A DNA stretch of 64,000 nucleotides from Bremerella sp. JC817 (GCF_040718835.1 NZ_JBFEFG010000274.1:620001-684000); one strand, 5' to 3'; shown: positions 43,770 through 53,177, counted from the first letter of the stretch. Made by a program: numbers and translations. Notes: generated from the letters alone by a model not told the origin.

Positions 43770-45866
43770 CTAGCCAAGGTCGCCAATGTCGAGCGACTTT
43801 CCGTAGCGGGTCAGCACCATCCGCTGCAACTTTTCCCACTTGGCACCTGCCAGGTTCGGATCGGTGTCGGTGATCGAGAACGCATCGGCGCGGGCCTTCG
43901 CCAACAGTTCGCCATCACGCTGCAAATCAGCGATTCGCAGCGGCGGCATGCCATGCTGTTTCCAACCGAAAAGATCGCCCGGCCCGCGAAGCTTGAAGTC
44001 GACTTCCGCCAACTCGAATCCATCGGTCGTGCCGGCAAACGCTTCGAGTCGTTCACGCGAAGCATCGGTCGTCGGATTAGCGAACACACACAAGTAGCCA
44101 GGATGCTTGCCGCGGCTGATTCGACCACGAAGCTGATGCAACTGCGCCAGACCGAAACGTTCGCCACTTTCGATCGTCATCATGACGGCGTTGGGTACGT
44201 CGACCCCCACTTCGACCACGGTCGTGGCGATCAGCACGTCGATCTCGTGATTAGCGAACCGCTGCATGACGGCATCTTTCTCGGCCGGTGGCATACGACC
44301 ATGCAGCATCTCCAAGCGAAATTCTTCGAGCTCGCCGTTGGCCAGATGTTCGAGCAACTGCTCGACACCACCGATCGTATCTTCACGCTGCGTTTCATCA
44401 ACCAGCGGAGCAATGACGTAGCCTTGGCGGCCTTCGCGTAGCTTCTTGCGATAGAAGTGCCACCACTTCTCGCGCTGCTCGTCGTCGCCGATGTAGGTGT
44501 TGATCGTCTGTCGACCGGGCGGAGCTTTGCGAATTGTCGAGATGTCGAGGTCGCCGAACATTCCCAGGGCGACCGTTCGCGGAATCGGCGTCGCGGTCAT
44601 CACGAGGTAATGCGGATCGTTGCCGGCACTTCGCAGGGCGGCTCGCTGCCGAACGCCAAACTTGTGCTGCTCGTCGATGATCACCAGGCCCAGCTTCTGG
44701 AAGTTGATTTCGGTCGCGATAATCGCCTGGGTGCCGATCAGCAGATCGATCTCGCCCCGGGCCACTTCTTGTAGCAGTTGTTCTCGCTGCTTTTCGGTTA
44801 ACGAACCGGTCAGCACGCCAATACGCACCTTGGCATGGCTTAGCAGCTTCGTGAGCGTTCGCGCATGCTGCCGAGCCAACACTTCCGTCGGTGCCATCAG
44901 AGCCGCTTGCGACTTCGCCGCGACCGCGGCCAACATCGCATAGACCGAGACCATCGTCTTGCCGGTACCGACGTCCCCTTGCAGCAGGCGATTCATCGGA
45001 ATCGTTCGCCCGAGATCGTGACAGATTTCGTGAATAGCCTGGTTCTGATCTTCCGTCAATTCAAACGGAAGCAACCGGCGAATTCGTTCGTCGATCCGGA
45101 AGTCGACCGGGATCGGTATGGCACTCTTACGTTCATTCAGTTGATGCTTGCGAAGCGACATCGCCAACTGCAGCACCAGAAGCTCCTGATAGATGAACCG
45201 CTTGCGAGCTGCCTCCATGTCTTCCCGGGTCTCAGGGCGATGGATCTTGTTGAGAGCGTCGTGAATCGTCAGCAGGCCATGCTGCTGCAGAAATGATTCC
45301 GGGAGGACTTCTTCCAGATCTTCACCGTGCGAATCGAGGGCGGCGTGCACCATCTTCCGCATCATTCCCTGCCGCACTCCTTCGGTCAGTGGATAGACCG
45401 GTAGCAGCTTGCCACCTTCCGGCCGTTCGCCCGGCTCGATGATATCGACCACCGGGTGAGCCATCTCCCAGCGATTGCCTTGATGGCGTGGCTTGCCAGA
45501 GACAATCACATGCTGACCGGCGTTGAAACGCTTTCGCATGAACGGCTGGTTGAACCAAACGCCTCGCAAATAAGCCTGGTTGTCGCGAACGAGAATCCCC
45601 AGGATCGATCGACCTGGGCCGGTTCCCCGAAAGTCGACATCTTCGATCACGCCGGCAATCGACGCAGGCTCGTCCTCGATCAGATCGTCGACCGAGACCA
45701 ACTCGCGCAGGTCTTGATAGTCGCGAGGAAAGAAGAAGATCAGATCGAGCGCCGTGTAGAGTTGAAGCTTGGCCAGCTTCTCGGCACGTTGCGGCCCAAC
45801 ACCTTTCAGAAACTGCACCGGCGTTCGCAAACGCTGCAGCGGTGTCGAATCGCGGCGATCGGACAT
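43770..45866 (-). CDS. recG: ATP-dependent DNA helicase RecG
   Basis: RecG remodels stalled replication forks and branched DNA. The 698-residue product has the wedge/OB domain (about 15-230), then the helicase domains with Walker A LLQGDVGTGKTMVS, the DEQH box VIIDEQHKFGVRQR, TATPIPRT and, near the C-terminus, motifs V-VI (VVEVGVDVPNA and QLRGRISRGKH). The start at 45866 is preferred to a longer frame at 45893. It sits 30 bases downstream of rnhA on the same strand. Confidence 0.97.
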   Translation of the reverse strand: MSDRRDSTPLQRLRTPVQFLKGVGPQRAEKLAKLQLYTALDLIFFFPRDYQDLRELVSVDDLIEDEPASIAGVIEDVDFRGTGPGRSILGILVRDNQAYLRGVWFNQPFMRKRFNAGQHVIVSGKPRHQGNRWEMAHPVVDIIEPGERPEGGKLLPVYPLTEGVRQGMMRKMVHAALDSHGEDLEEVLPESFLQQHGLLTIHDALNKIHRPETREDMEAARKRFIYQELLVLQLAMSLRKHQLNERKSAIPIPVDFRIDERIRRLLPFELTEDQNQAIHEICHDLGRTIPMNRLLQGDVGTGKTMVSVYAMLAAVAAKSQAALMAPTEVLARQHARTLTKLLSHAKVRIGVLTGSLTEKQREQLLQEVARGEIDLLIGTQAIIATEINFQKLGLVIIDEQHKFGVRQRAALRSAGNDPHYLVMTATPIPRTVALGMFGDLDISTIRKAPPGRQTINTYIGDDEQREKWWHFYRKKLREGRQGYVIAPLVDETQREDTIGGVEQLLEHLANGELEEFRLEMLHGRMPPAEKDAVMQRFANHEIDVLIATTVVEVGVDVPNAVMMTIESGERFGLAQLHQLRGRISRGKHPGYLCVFANPTTDASRERLEAFAGTTDGFELAEVDFKLRGPGDLFGWKQHGMPPLRIADLQRDGELLAKARADAFSITDTDPNLAGAKWEKLQRMVLTRYGKSLDIGDLG

Positions 45867-45896
45867 GGCGACCTCAGTCTGGTGGGACGGCACTTC

Positions 45897-46364
45897 TTAT
45901 CGATAAGGCTGATAGGCCGCGACCGCCAACTCGTCGCAGCGTTCGTTTTCGGGATGTCCGCTATGCCCTGGCACACGCGTATATTTGACACGATGCAGTT
46001 GCAGTTGTTCGTCAAGCTGCTTCCACAAGTCGTCGTTTTTGATCGGCTTCCACGACTTGCCTTCCTTGCGACGCCAATTGTTCTTCTTCCAATTGGGCAT
46101 CCACTCGGAAATCCCTTTGCCAACGTACACGCTGTCGGTAAAGAGCTCGATATTGCAGGGACGGCTGAGGGTTTTCAGCCCTTCAATCACCGCCATCAAC
46201 TCCATACGGTTGTTGGTCGCTTCTCGCTCGCCGCCTGACTTCTCCATCTCTTTGCCCGTTTTGGGGTGCTTCAAGATGAATGCCCACCCGCCAGGGCCAG
46301 GGTTTCCGCTACACGCTCCGTCGGTGTAAAGGAGAACTTCAGGTTCAAATGGGGAAGCCGCCAT
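45897..46364 (-). CDS. rnhA: Ribonuclease HI
   Basis: The enzyme cleaves RNA in RNA-DNA hybrids, for example primers and R-loops. The 155-residue product has all four catalytic acids: Asp in LLYTDGACSGNPGPGG, Glu in NRMELMAVIEGL, Asp in LFTDSVYV and Asp in HPENERCDELA. The frame reaches 46472, but the ATG at 46364 gives the standard length, so it is chosen. recG follows 30 bases later on the same strand, and co-transcription is plausible for two replication-repair functions. Confidence 0.96.
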   Translation of the reverse strand: MAASPFEPEVLLYTDGACSGNPGPGGWAFILKHPKTGKEMEKSGGEREATNNRMELMAVIEGLKTLSRPCNIELFTDSVYVGKGISEWMPNWKKNNWRRKEGKSWKPIKNDDLWKQLDEQLQLHRVKYTRVPGHSGHPENERCDELAVAAYQPYR

Positions 46365-46512
46365 GCTCTGCTCCGTTGGGTCGGGGTTCAAACGACCAAT
46401 TATGCCGCTTTGCTGCACAAGGAAAAAGGCTATGGACGGGCGGAAATTGCGATCCGCGGGATCCGTCGCCAAACTTTTCCCACGCGAAAGAAGAAACGTC
46501 CAGCCAGCGGCG

Positions 46513-48405
46513 TTATTTCGACGAAGAATCCATCGTTTCAGGCGTCTCGACCGTGCGAGAACCGTGGATCTTCACGAAATCTCCTTGCTTGCTCTTGGTG
46601 ATTTCGTCGATCCGGGCGGTGAACGAGTTTTCGATGACATCGGGGCGATCTTCGATTTCCCACGGGATGTCCACGTAGAACGTGCTCCCCTTCCCGAGCT
46701 CGCTTTCGACACGAACCGTTCCGCCGAGAAGCTGACACAGTTCGCGGACGATCGAAAGCCCCAGTCCGGTGCCAGAGTACTCGCGAGTCAGCGTATCTCC
46801 TTGGGGTGTCGTTCCCTGGCGGAACTTCTCGAAGATGATTTCGCGATCTTCTTCGGCGATCCCAACGCCCGTGTCCCCTACGCCGAGGCAAAGCCGCCCA
46901 TCGATTCGTTGGGCCTTCACACCGATGCGTCCACCTTCGGGCGTGAACTTAATCGCGTTGGAGAGCAGGTTCGTCAAGATCTGCTGGAACTTCGATTGAT
47001 CCTGCAACGCAGGCTTTTCATTCGGGTCGACCTGGCAGGTGAGATCGATATTCTTTTCTTCAGTCAACGAGCGAACCATGTCGCAGGCCCCGCTCACCAC
47101 GGCCGATACCGAGAACCGCGACGGACGGACTTCCATCCGGCCACTCTCGATCTTCGCCAGGTCGAGAATATCGTTGATCATGTCGAGCAGCAGTCGGCCT
47201 GACTTCTGAATGTTTTCGACATAACGCTTCTGCTTGTCGTTCAAGCTGTCGATCCCGCGTAGCACGTCGGAGAAACCGAGAATACTGTTGAGCGGAGTTC
47301 GCAGTTCGTGGCTCATGCTGGCGAGGAAGTCGCTCTTCAGGCAGTTCATTTCGTACAACTGCATATTGGCCTGGGCCAACTGATCGACTTTGCCGTCGAG
47401 GTCTCGATTAACGTAGGTCAACTTGTTCTGGGCATCGATCAAGTGAGCCAGCATGCGATTGAACGACGTGGCCAGGTCTTCGAATTCGTCGCCCGTGTAG
47501 ATCTCGGCACGCACGTCGAGATGTCCCTGGCTGACCTCGTCGCTCACATCACGCAAGTGTGTCAGCGGCTTCACGATGATGTATCGCACGATCAAGTACA
47601 ACGCGATCATCGACAGCGCGACCGTGATGATGGCCGTGGCCAACAGGTAAGCCCGGTTCTTGGTCAGGGCGAACTGGGTGATCTCATCGTCTTTCACGAT
47701 TTTGATCACGTTGAACGGCAGTTCGTTTTCGACCAGGGCACCAGTCGGAAAGGCAGGTGCCAGGTTCGTGTTGTGGCAAGCGATCGTACACGAACGCTTC
47801 CAGTAGATCGGCTGGTAATAGATATACTCTTGGTTCTCGGCATCGTAGAACGCCTCGGAGGCAGGCGAGTACGGAATCGAATCGTCGTCGTTTTCGTGAC
47901 CGACCTGCATGAACTCGTCGGTTGTTTCCTGCGTGTCGAGATCTGGCGTCCGCAGGAACTTCTCGAGGATCTCTTTATCGCGGGTCTGCTGAATATCTTT
48001 CAGACGCCGCAAGATGTCGGCTTCTTCTTCGTTGGCCGGCAGATGGATACGTTCCGCAGGTCGACCGGTGGCCGCCAAAGCGCGGTCGGCCGGATCAAGC
48101 GTCATGACCTGCCAGCGATACTTGACGTACTCGAGATCGAGCCCCGTATCTTGCACCAGCTTTTCCCAGCCATCCAGATTCTTTTGGGCCTGGGCGTCGT
48201 GCTTCCAGTGGATCTTCATCAACACGGCGTCGACCAGATGTCGGCCGGTGCTCAAGTTGTTGTTGTGCACCAACTGCTCGGTCGACTGCCCATACCACCA
48301 GAAACTACCGGTAATCAGCAGCAAAAGGCACGTTCCGTACAGAAAGCGGCATTTTCGCTCGAGATTGGTCTCGCCGAGAACACGCTTGATGGAACGATAC
48401 GACAT
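46513..48405 (-). CDS. Sensor histidine kinase with periplasmic CX3CH (heme-like) DUF3365-type domain
   Basis: The 630-residue kinase has an N-terminal membrane helix (about 22-40). A periplasmic domain (about 45-245) resembles DUF3365/Tll0287-like sensors. A second helix follows (AYLLATAIITVALSMIALYLIV), then a HAMP domain (VKPLTHLRDVSDEVSQGHLDV), a coiled coil, the H-box FLASMSHELRTPLNSILGFSD and an ATPase domain (NLLSNAIKFTPEGG, GVGDTGVGI, GTGLGLSIV). The periplasmic domain contains CTIACH (Cys206, Cys210, His211), a C-x3-C-H motif of the kind that can bind heme c. A redox, gas or heme-state signal is therefore likely. No response regulator gene is adjacent. Confidence 0.9.
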   Translation of the reverse strand: MSYRSIKRVLGETNLERKCRFLYGTCLLLLITGSFWWYGQSTEQLVHNNNLSTGRHLVDAVLMKIHWKHDAQAQKNLDGWEKLVQDTGLDLEYVKYRWQVMTLDPADRALAATGRPAERIHLPANEEEADILRRLKDIQQTRDKEILEKFLRTPDLDTQETTDEFMQVGHENDDDSIPYSPASEAFYDAENQEYIYYQPIYWKRSCTIACHNTNLAPAFPTGALVENELPFNVIKIVKDDEITQFALTKNRAYLLATAIITVALSMIALYLIVRYIIVKPLTHLRDVSDEVSQGHLDVRAEIYTGDEFEDLATSFNRMLAHLIDAQNKLTYVNRDLDGKVDQLAQANMQLYEMNCLKSDFLASMSHELRTPLNSILGFSDVLRGIDSLNDKQKRYVENIQKSGRLLLDMINDILDLAKIESGRMEVRPSRFSVSAVVSGACDMVRSLTEEKNIDLTCQVDPNEKPALQDQSKFQQILTNLLSNAIKFTPEGGRIGVKAQRIDGRLCLGVGDTGVGIAEEDREIIFEKFRQGTTPQGDTLTREYSGTGLGLSIVRELCQLLGGTVRVESELGKGSTFYVDIPWEIEDRPDVIENSFTARIDEITKSKQGDFVKIHGSRTVETPETMDSSSK

Positions 48406-48492
48406 ACGGATTAGCTTACATGAAGGGAGTCAGTTACCCCTGAATTCTAGCGCTTTCGCCCATCTGAAACTACCCAGATTTCCCAGGCAAGC

Positions 48493-50778
48493 TCACATCA
48501 TGTCGATCGGGTCGACATCGGCGATCCACACGACATCTTCCGGCACGGCAATTTTCTCGCGACATCGCACGACCGCGTCACGCATCAACTGCCGATCAAA
48601 GCTGTGTAGCAGCAAGTGATAGCGGTAATTTCCCCGCAGTTTCTCGATCGGAGCCGGGGCAGGCCCTTGCTGCGAGATCTCGCCCCGATTCTCTTCGGCG
48701 AAGCGTGCCATCTCTTCCGATACCCGTTGCATGAACAGTTCGACCGAAGGCTGGGTCGGCCCACGAGCAATAATGCGGACCATGTGCGCGAAAGGCGTCA
48801 TCTGAAAATCGCGACGGAATGGCAGTTCGCGTTCGGCAAACAGAGCGTAATCGTGCCTTGTGGCGGCTTCGATCGCCGGGTGATCGGGGCTGAGCGTTTG
48901 CACCAACACTTCCCCCCCCAGATCGCCACGCCCTGTCCGCCCGGCAACCTGGGTAATCAATTGAAAGGTCCGCTCCCCAGCTCGTACGTCCGGGAAGTGA
49001 AGTGCCGTGTCCGCATTGATCACACCGACCAGTGTCACGTTAGGAAAGTCGAGTCCCTTGGCGATCATCTGCGTACCGACCAGGATCTTCACCTCGCGAT
49101 TGCGAAACCGCTCTAATGCCGCTTCGTGTGAACCGGGCTTCTTCATCGTGTCCGAGTCCATACGGATGATCGGAAACGAGCTGAACTTCGACTTCACCTC
49201 TTGTTCCAGCTTTTGCGTCCCGATCCCTGAGAAACGTATCCCAGAGTAACGACACGTTGGTACCGGGCAGACGCGCGGGGCGGTGCTGCGGTAGTCGCAG
49301 TAATGGCAAACGGTGCTGCCGTCGGTGATGTGATGCGTCAGCGGGATCTCGCAGTGAGGGCATTCGACCAGATGCCCGCACGCAGGACATTGAATGTGCG
49401 TACTATGCCCGCGACGATTGAGCAGCAAGATAATCTGCCCGTCCTGTTCGAGCGTTCGCTTCATCGAATGATAAAGCTGCCGGCTGATTGCTCCGCGAAA
49501 GCTGGTCGTTTTGTCGTACCGCATGTCGACCGTTCGCACGGCCGGCAAAGGGCGGTTGCCGATGCGATTTGGCATCGCGATCAGTTCGTACTCCCCTTTT
49601 TGCGCACGATAGAAGGTTTCAAGCGAAGGAGTCGCGGTCCCCAGAATCAGAGGCACTTTTTCATATTCGGCTCGCTTGGCGGCGACTTCGCGGGCATGGT
49701 AACGCGGAACGGAATCTTGCTTGAAGGACGTGTCGTGCTCTTCATCCAGAATGATCATGCCCAACTGCGGCGTAGGGGCGAAGACTGCGCTGCGAGCACC
49801 CACGACCACATTGACGATCCCTGAAGCAATACGCTTCCACTGCCAATGCCGCTCGACGTCGCTCATGTGGCTATGCAACACGGCGATCCGATCGAATCGC
49901 GAGGCGAAGCGTTGTTTGGTTTGCGGCGTGAGGCTGATCTCGGGCACCAGGACAATTGCCTGCTTGCCTTGATCAATCACATGCTGAATCGCCTGGATAT
50001 AGACTTCGGTCTTTCCGCTGCCGGTTACGCCATGCAGCAAGATCGGCTTCGGTTGGGGCGATTTGACCTGGTTCAAAATGGTTTGCAGTGCCGAGGCCTG
50101 CGTCTCGCTGAGCGTCTTGGCCGGCTCGCGTTCCATGTCGATTTCGTCGAAGTGGGCATGACTAACTCGACGAACTTCTGAATCAATCAGCCTCTTTTTT
50201 CGCAACCCGGTGATGGGGGCCTGGGTGCAGCCACACTTCTCGGCCAGATCGCCAGGCGTCATTGGTTTGCTGGCGGCGGCCAAGGTTGCCAGAACCTTGT
50301 GCTGCTTCTCCGGCAGTTTGATGGTCGACAGCCGCATGACCACTTCGGATGGAACGCTCAGCAGCGTGACTTCGCGGGTACCAGCATTCCCACGCACGGC
50401 AGCCGGAATGACGGCATCGAGCACCTGGCCCCAGCTGGCGAGATAATAGTCCGCCATCCACTGCGTCATCTGCATCATGTGCGAAGACAACAGCGTCTGC
50501 TGATCCAAGGTTCCCAGAACGTATTTCAGCTTCCGCGTGCCGTATTCCTTCCGTTCAACCGCAACGCAGTACGCCATCACACGACGATTAGAACGCCCCA
50601 GCGGGACGTAAACCCTTCGCCCAGGCAAGACTTCGCCAACTAGCTCGTCGGGAACCAGATAGTCGAAGGTCTTCTCAGGTCCCGTAGACATCACGATCGA
50701 CGCCACTAACCCAGTCTGGGCATCGTCCTGTTCCCAGGGAGAGGAATCGTCGCCGAAAAGTCCTTTTTGATTCTTCAC
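48493..50778 (-). CDS. priA: Primosomal protein N' (replication restart helicase PriA)
   Basis: PriA reloads the replisome at stalled forks. The 761-residue product has the 3'BD domain (about 25-130), Walker A LLHGVTGSGKTEVY, the DEEH box MIILDEEHDTSF and the zinc-binding cysteines CPACGHLVECPHCEIPL and CHYCDYRSTAPRVCPVPTC. Helicase motifs IV-VI follow (GTQMIAKGLDFPNVTLVGV, QVAGRTGRGDLGG). It appears to start at a GTG at 50778. It is divergent from nadD. Confidence 0.97.
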   Translation of the reverse strand: MKNQKGLFGDDSSPWEQDDAQTGLVASIVMSTGPEKTFDYLVPDELVGEVLPGRRVYVPLGRSNRRVMAYCVAVERKEYGTRKLKYVLGTLDQQTLLSSHMMQMTQWMADYYLASWGQVLDAVIPAAVRGNAGTREVTLLSVPSEVVMRLSTIKLPEKQHKVLATLAAASKPMTPGDLAEKCGCTQAPITGLRKKRLIDSEVRRVSHAHFDEIDMEREPAKTLSETQASALQTILNQVKSPQPKPILLHGVTGSGKTEVYIQAIQHVIDQGKQAIVLVPEISLTPQTKQRFASRFDRIAVLHSHMSDVERHWQWKRIASGIVNVVVGARSAVFAPTPQLGMIILDEEHDTSFKQDSVPRYHAREVAAKRAEYEKVPLILGTATPSLETFYRAQKGEYELIAMPNRIGNRPLPAVRTVDMRYDKTTSFRGAISRQLYHSMKRTLEQDGQIILLLNRRGHSTHIQCPACGHLVECPHCEIPLTHHITDGSTVCHYCDYRSTAPRVCPVPTCRYSGIRFSGIGTQKLEQEVKSKFSSFPIIRMDSDTMKKPGSHEAALERFRNREVKILVGTQMIAKGLDFPNVTLVGVINADTALHFPDVRAGERTFQLITQVAGRTGRGDLGGEVLVQTLSPDHPAIEAATRHDYALFAERELPFRRDFQMTPFAHMVRIIARGPTQPSVELFMQRVSEEMARFAEENRGEISQQGPAPAPIEKLRGNYRYHLLLHSFDRQLMRDAVVRCREKIAVPEDVVWIADVDPIDMM

Positions 50779-50905
50779 CGAGATCTGAGATGCTAGGGTT
50801 TAGTTGGGTCGTTCTGGAAATGACTGCCTGGGACCGATACGATAGCAGTTTGAGGGCAAGCTTCCCACCCACAGCGACTTCGACCTTATCTCGAGGGGGT
50901 GTACC

Positions 50906-51529
50906 ATGCGTCTGGGAATCTATGGGGGATCATTCTCCCCAATTCACAACGGTCACTTGCTTTTGGCAGAATCGTGTCGGGAACAGTGCGGACTGAACGA
51001 AGTCTGGTTCCTGCCGGCTGCCGCGAACCCCTTGAAGCAGGATGTCGAGCTGGCATCCGATGCGCATCGTACGGCCATGGTAGAACTGGCAATCGCCGGC
51101 AACCATGCCTTCAAAGTCAGTCCGATCGAACTGGAACGGGGCGGTCTTAGCTATACCGTCGATACGCTGCGAGAAGTCCGACAGATCGTTCCACATGCCG
51201 AGCTATTTCTGCTGATCGGCGGCGATTCGTTCGCGTCGCTCTTTCATTGGCACAAGATCGAAGAGATTTGCGAGCTGGCAACTATCTGCACCGTCGGTCG
51301 CCCAGGCTTCGACCTGAACGACTGGGGGCGTCTGCCGGAAGTTCTCAACGATGATCAAATGACGCAGATCAAGCAGCACTTTGTCGAGATGCCGCTGATC
51401 GATCTTTCCAGCACCGAGATCCGTCGTCGCGTCACCGAAGGACGTTCGATCCGTTACATGGTGCCACGCAGCGTCGAGAAATACATCGAAACGCAACATG
51501 TTTTCCGCAATCAGCCGACGCATGTCTGA
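50906..51529 (+). CDS. nadD: Nicotinate-nucleotide adenylyltransferase
   Basis: NadD joins ATP and nicotinate mononucleotide to form deamido-NAD. The 207-residue product has the nucleotidyltransferase motif GIYGGSFSPIHNGHLLLAE (GGSFxPxHxGH), LLIGGDSFASLFHWHKIEEI and the C-terminal ISSTxIR-type motif LSSTEIRRRV. GAGGGGG precedes the ATG by about seven bases. It stands alone between priA (divergent) and a small minus-strand gene. Confidence 0.95.
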   Translation: MRLGIYGGSFSPIHNGHLLLAESCREQCGLNEVWFLPAAANPLKQDVELASDAHRTAMVELAIAGNHAFKVSPIELERGGLSYTVDTLREVRQIVPHAELFLLIGGDSFASLFHWHKIEEICELATICTVGRPGFDLNDWGRLPEVLNDDQMTQIKQHFVEMPLIDLSSTEIRRRVTEGRSIRYMVPRSVEKYIETQHVFRNQPTHV

Positions 51530-51555
51530 GCATTGGCTGGGGATGCCAGCACTGC

Positions 51556-51816
51556 TTAGGCAGCGCGACGGCGTCCAAGCACCTGGCCGAGTTGCGGCGT
51601 AAGAGGTGTTTGTTCGAGGGCGGGATCCGACTTCAAAGCATCGAGAACTTGCTCGAGCTGTTCCATCGACGAAAGGCTTAAATCGAGGAAGATCCAGCGT
51701 TTTCCGGCCATTTCGCAAACGCCGCCCCCTTGGCCATTGAGCCATTCGCGGCGGATCTGGTAGCCGAGGTCTTTCGCCGTAGCGATCGCCTGGTCGAGTA
51801 GATCGAGGGTGTGCAT
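51556..51816 (-). CDS. Small hypothetical protein
   Basis: The 86-residue product has an N-terminal helix (LDLLDQAIATAKDLGYQIRREWL), a Gly-rich turn (NGQGGGVCEMAGKRWIFLDL) and a helical C-terminus with LDALKSDPALEQTPLTPQL. The YxIRxExLxGxGGGxCxxxGxKxxxLDL pattern is like small planctomycete proteins of unknown function. The ATG at 51816 is preceded by GGAG and AAGG, so I prefer it to the 160-residue frame that starts at 52038. Confidence 0.65.
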   Translation of the reverse strand: MHTLDLLDQAIATAKDLGYQIRREWLNGQGGGVCEMAGKRWIFLDLSLSSMEQLEQVLDALKSDPALEQTPLTPQLGQVLGRRRAA

Positions 51817-52040
51817 CCTTGCTAACTCCGATGATCTAGGCAATTTACATGAGCAGTCACAAAGACTGCGGATTATTCCGTCACGAATTGTAGCGGTCAC
51901 CCGGGGATCGTCGATAGACATATTACGGGACGTGCTGCCCCCTGCATTCGAATTGTCAGCAAGGAAGCTGTCGATTCGCAGACTGCCAGCAGCTAGCTCG
52001 TCACCGGTCAATCGCGGAACTAATGCAAGCAGGCTCAAGG

Positions 52041-52895
52041 ATGACCCACTCGCAAGCCCCCTCCGAAACTTCCATCATCGAGCGTCAGGCCAAAGAAATT
52101 GAAATCCTGAAGCGACGCTTGCTCGAAGCGCAGAAGCTGACGGCCCTGGGTGAACTGGTCAGCACTACCACGCACGAATTCAACAACGTGCTGATGTCGG
52201 TGATCAACTATGCCCGCATGGGGCTTCGTCATACCGACGACCAGACACGCAACAACTGTTTCGAAAAGATCGCTGCCGCCGGCGAACGCGCCGCCAAGAT
52301 CACGACCGGTGTTCTCGCCCTGGCCAAGAATCGTGGCGACCGGATGGAGCCGACCGACATCGCCAAGATTGTCGACGACTCGATCGTGCTGCTGGAACGG
52401 GAACTGCGAAAGTATCGCATCGCCATCGACTTCCAGCGTGGCGAAGTCCCCCAGGCCCTGGCCAACGGCAACCAGGTGCAGCAGGTGCTTTTGAACCTGA
52501 TGATCAATGCCCGCCAGGCGATGCCGCAAGGTGGTCAGTTGATTCTGAAACTATCGTTCGATCCTCAATCGAACATGGTCGATCTGTTGGTTCGCGACCA
52601 TGGCTGTGGCATTCCAGCCGATCAACTGCCGCATATCTTCGATGCGTTCTTCACCACCAAGAGTGGACCTGATGAAACCGGCAAGGGGGGAACGGGCATC
52701 GGTCTTGCGGCATGCCGTGACATTGTCGAAGCCCACAAAGGGAAGATCCGCGTGCAAAGCACGGTGGGTGTGGGCACCGCGTTCACGATTCGAATTCCGG
52801 CGGCGACTGCGAACCAGGCTGCCCCGGCACCTGTCTCTCGCGGAGTGCCGATTGCCGGAAACGAAATGCTTCCCGCGTCGCCGGTGCGGCAATAG
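52041..52895 (+). CDS. NtrB-like cytoplasmic sensor histidine kinase
   Basis: The 284-residue kinase has no membrane helix. A coiled coil (about 10-35) leads to the H-box VSTTTHEFNNVLMSVINYA, with the phospho-acceptor His in an NtrB/HisKA-like context (HEFNN). The ATPase blocks are QVLLNLMINARQAMPQGG, VRDHGCGIPADQLPHIFDAFFTTK and GGTGIGLAACRDIV. A 30-residue Ala/Pro tail follows. The ATG at 52041 has AAGG next to it; an ATG at 52023 adds six residues. There is no response regulator beside it. The promoter of the aro leader begins about 40 bases after its stop. Confidence 0.9.
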   Translation: MTHSQAPSETSIIERQAKEIEILKRRLLEAQKLTALGELVSTTTHEFNNVLMSVINYARMGLRHTDDQTRNNCFEKIAAAGERAAKITTGVLALAKNRGDRMEPTDIAKIVDDSIVLLERELRKYRIAIDFQRGEVPQALANGNQVQQVLLNLMINARQAMPQGGQLILKLSFDPQSNMVDLLVRDHGCGIPADQLPHIFDAFFTTKSGPDETGKGGTGIGLAACRDIVEAHKGKIRVQSTVGVGTAFTIRIPAATANQAAPAPVSRGVPIAGNEMLPASPVRQ

Positions 52896-52937
52896 GCGAA
52901 ACTTGGCGACTTCATGGCAAGTTCACGGAATACGGAC

Positions 52938-52965
52938 TTGTCACAAACGAAATCGCGCACATAAT
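52938..52965 (+). promoter_or_regulatory. Sigma-70 promoter of the aromatic leader and aroF
   Basis: TTGTCA (52938-52943) and CATAAT (52960-52965) are 16 bases apart, each five of six to consensus. The start point would fall at about 52971-52974, at or next to the leader ATG at 52973, which implies a leaderless transcript. A TAATAA two bases later would give nearly the same start. Confidence 0.6.
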
Positions 52966-52972
52966 AACGCGT

Positions 52973-53047
52973 ATGAACAACAGCTGGCAGTTTTATTTTG
53001 GTTTCTTCTTTACCTACTTTCCGAGTAGGGCCGAGGATTCTGTGTAA
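52973..53047 (+). CDS. Aromatic-rich leader peptide upstream of aroF
   Basis: ATG at 52973 and TAA at 53045-53047 give a 24-residue peptide. It begins MNNSWQFYFG, continues FFFTYFP and ends SRAEDSV. Nine of 24 residues are aromatic: six Phe, two Tyr and one Trp, concentrated at positions 5-16. The core FGFFFTYFP closely recalls the E. coli PheL leader of pheA (FAFFFTFP). There is no ribosome-binding site, but the predicted transcript start is on the ATG. The stop codon lies 31 bases before a strong terminator hairpin, and the DAHP synthase gene begins 130 bases later. This matches a ribosome-stalling attenuation leader sensing Phe/Tyr/Trp-tRNA charging. It is too short for usual gene callers. 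Confidence 0.75.
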   Translation: MNNSWQFYFGFFFTYFPSRAEDSV

Positions 53048-53077
53048 AGCTGCAACAGCCACAAACGCGAGAACACC

Positions 53078-53114
53078 AAAGCCCTGAATCGGAAAACGGT
53101 TCAGGGCTTTTTTT
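53078..53114 (+). terminator. Attenuator terminator between leader peptide and aroF
   Basis: AAAGCCCTGAA (53078-53088) pairs perfectly over 11 bases with TTCAGGGCTTT (53100-53110). The loop is 11 bases and the T run extends to 53114. It lies after a leader ORF and 63 bases before aroF, not after a gene. TAGGGC at 53026-53031 could pair with GCCCTG (53081-53086) as an anti-terminator. GCTGGCAGTTTTA (52983-52995) could pair with 53045-53059 as a 1:2 protector stem. Confidence 0.8.
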
Positions 53115-53177
53115 GTTTCTCGACTCAACCTTAACGATCCCACACCTCACCAAAACCAATCCAGGGAAGAGAAAGCA

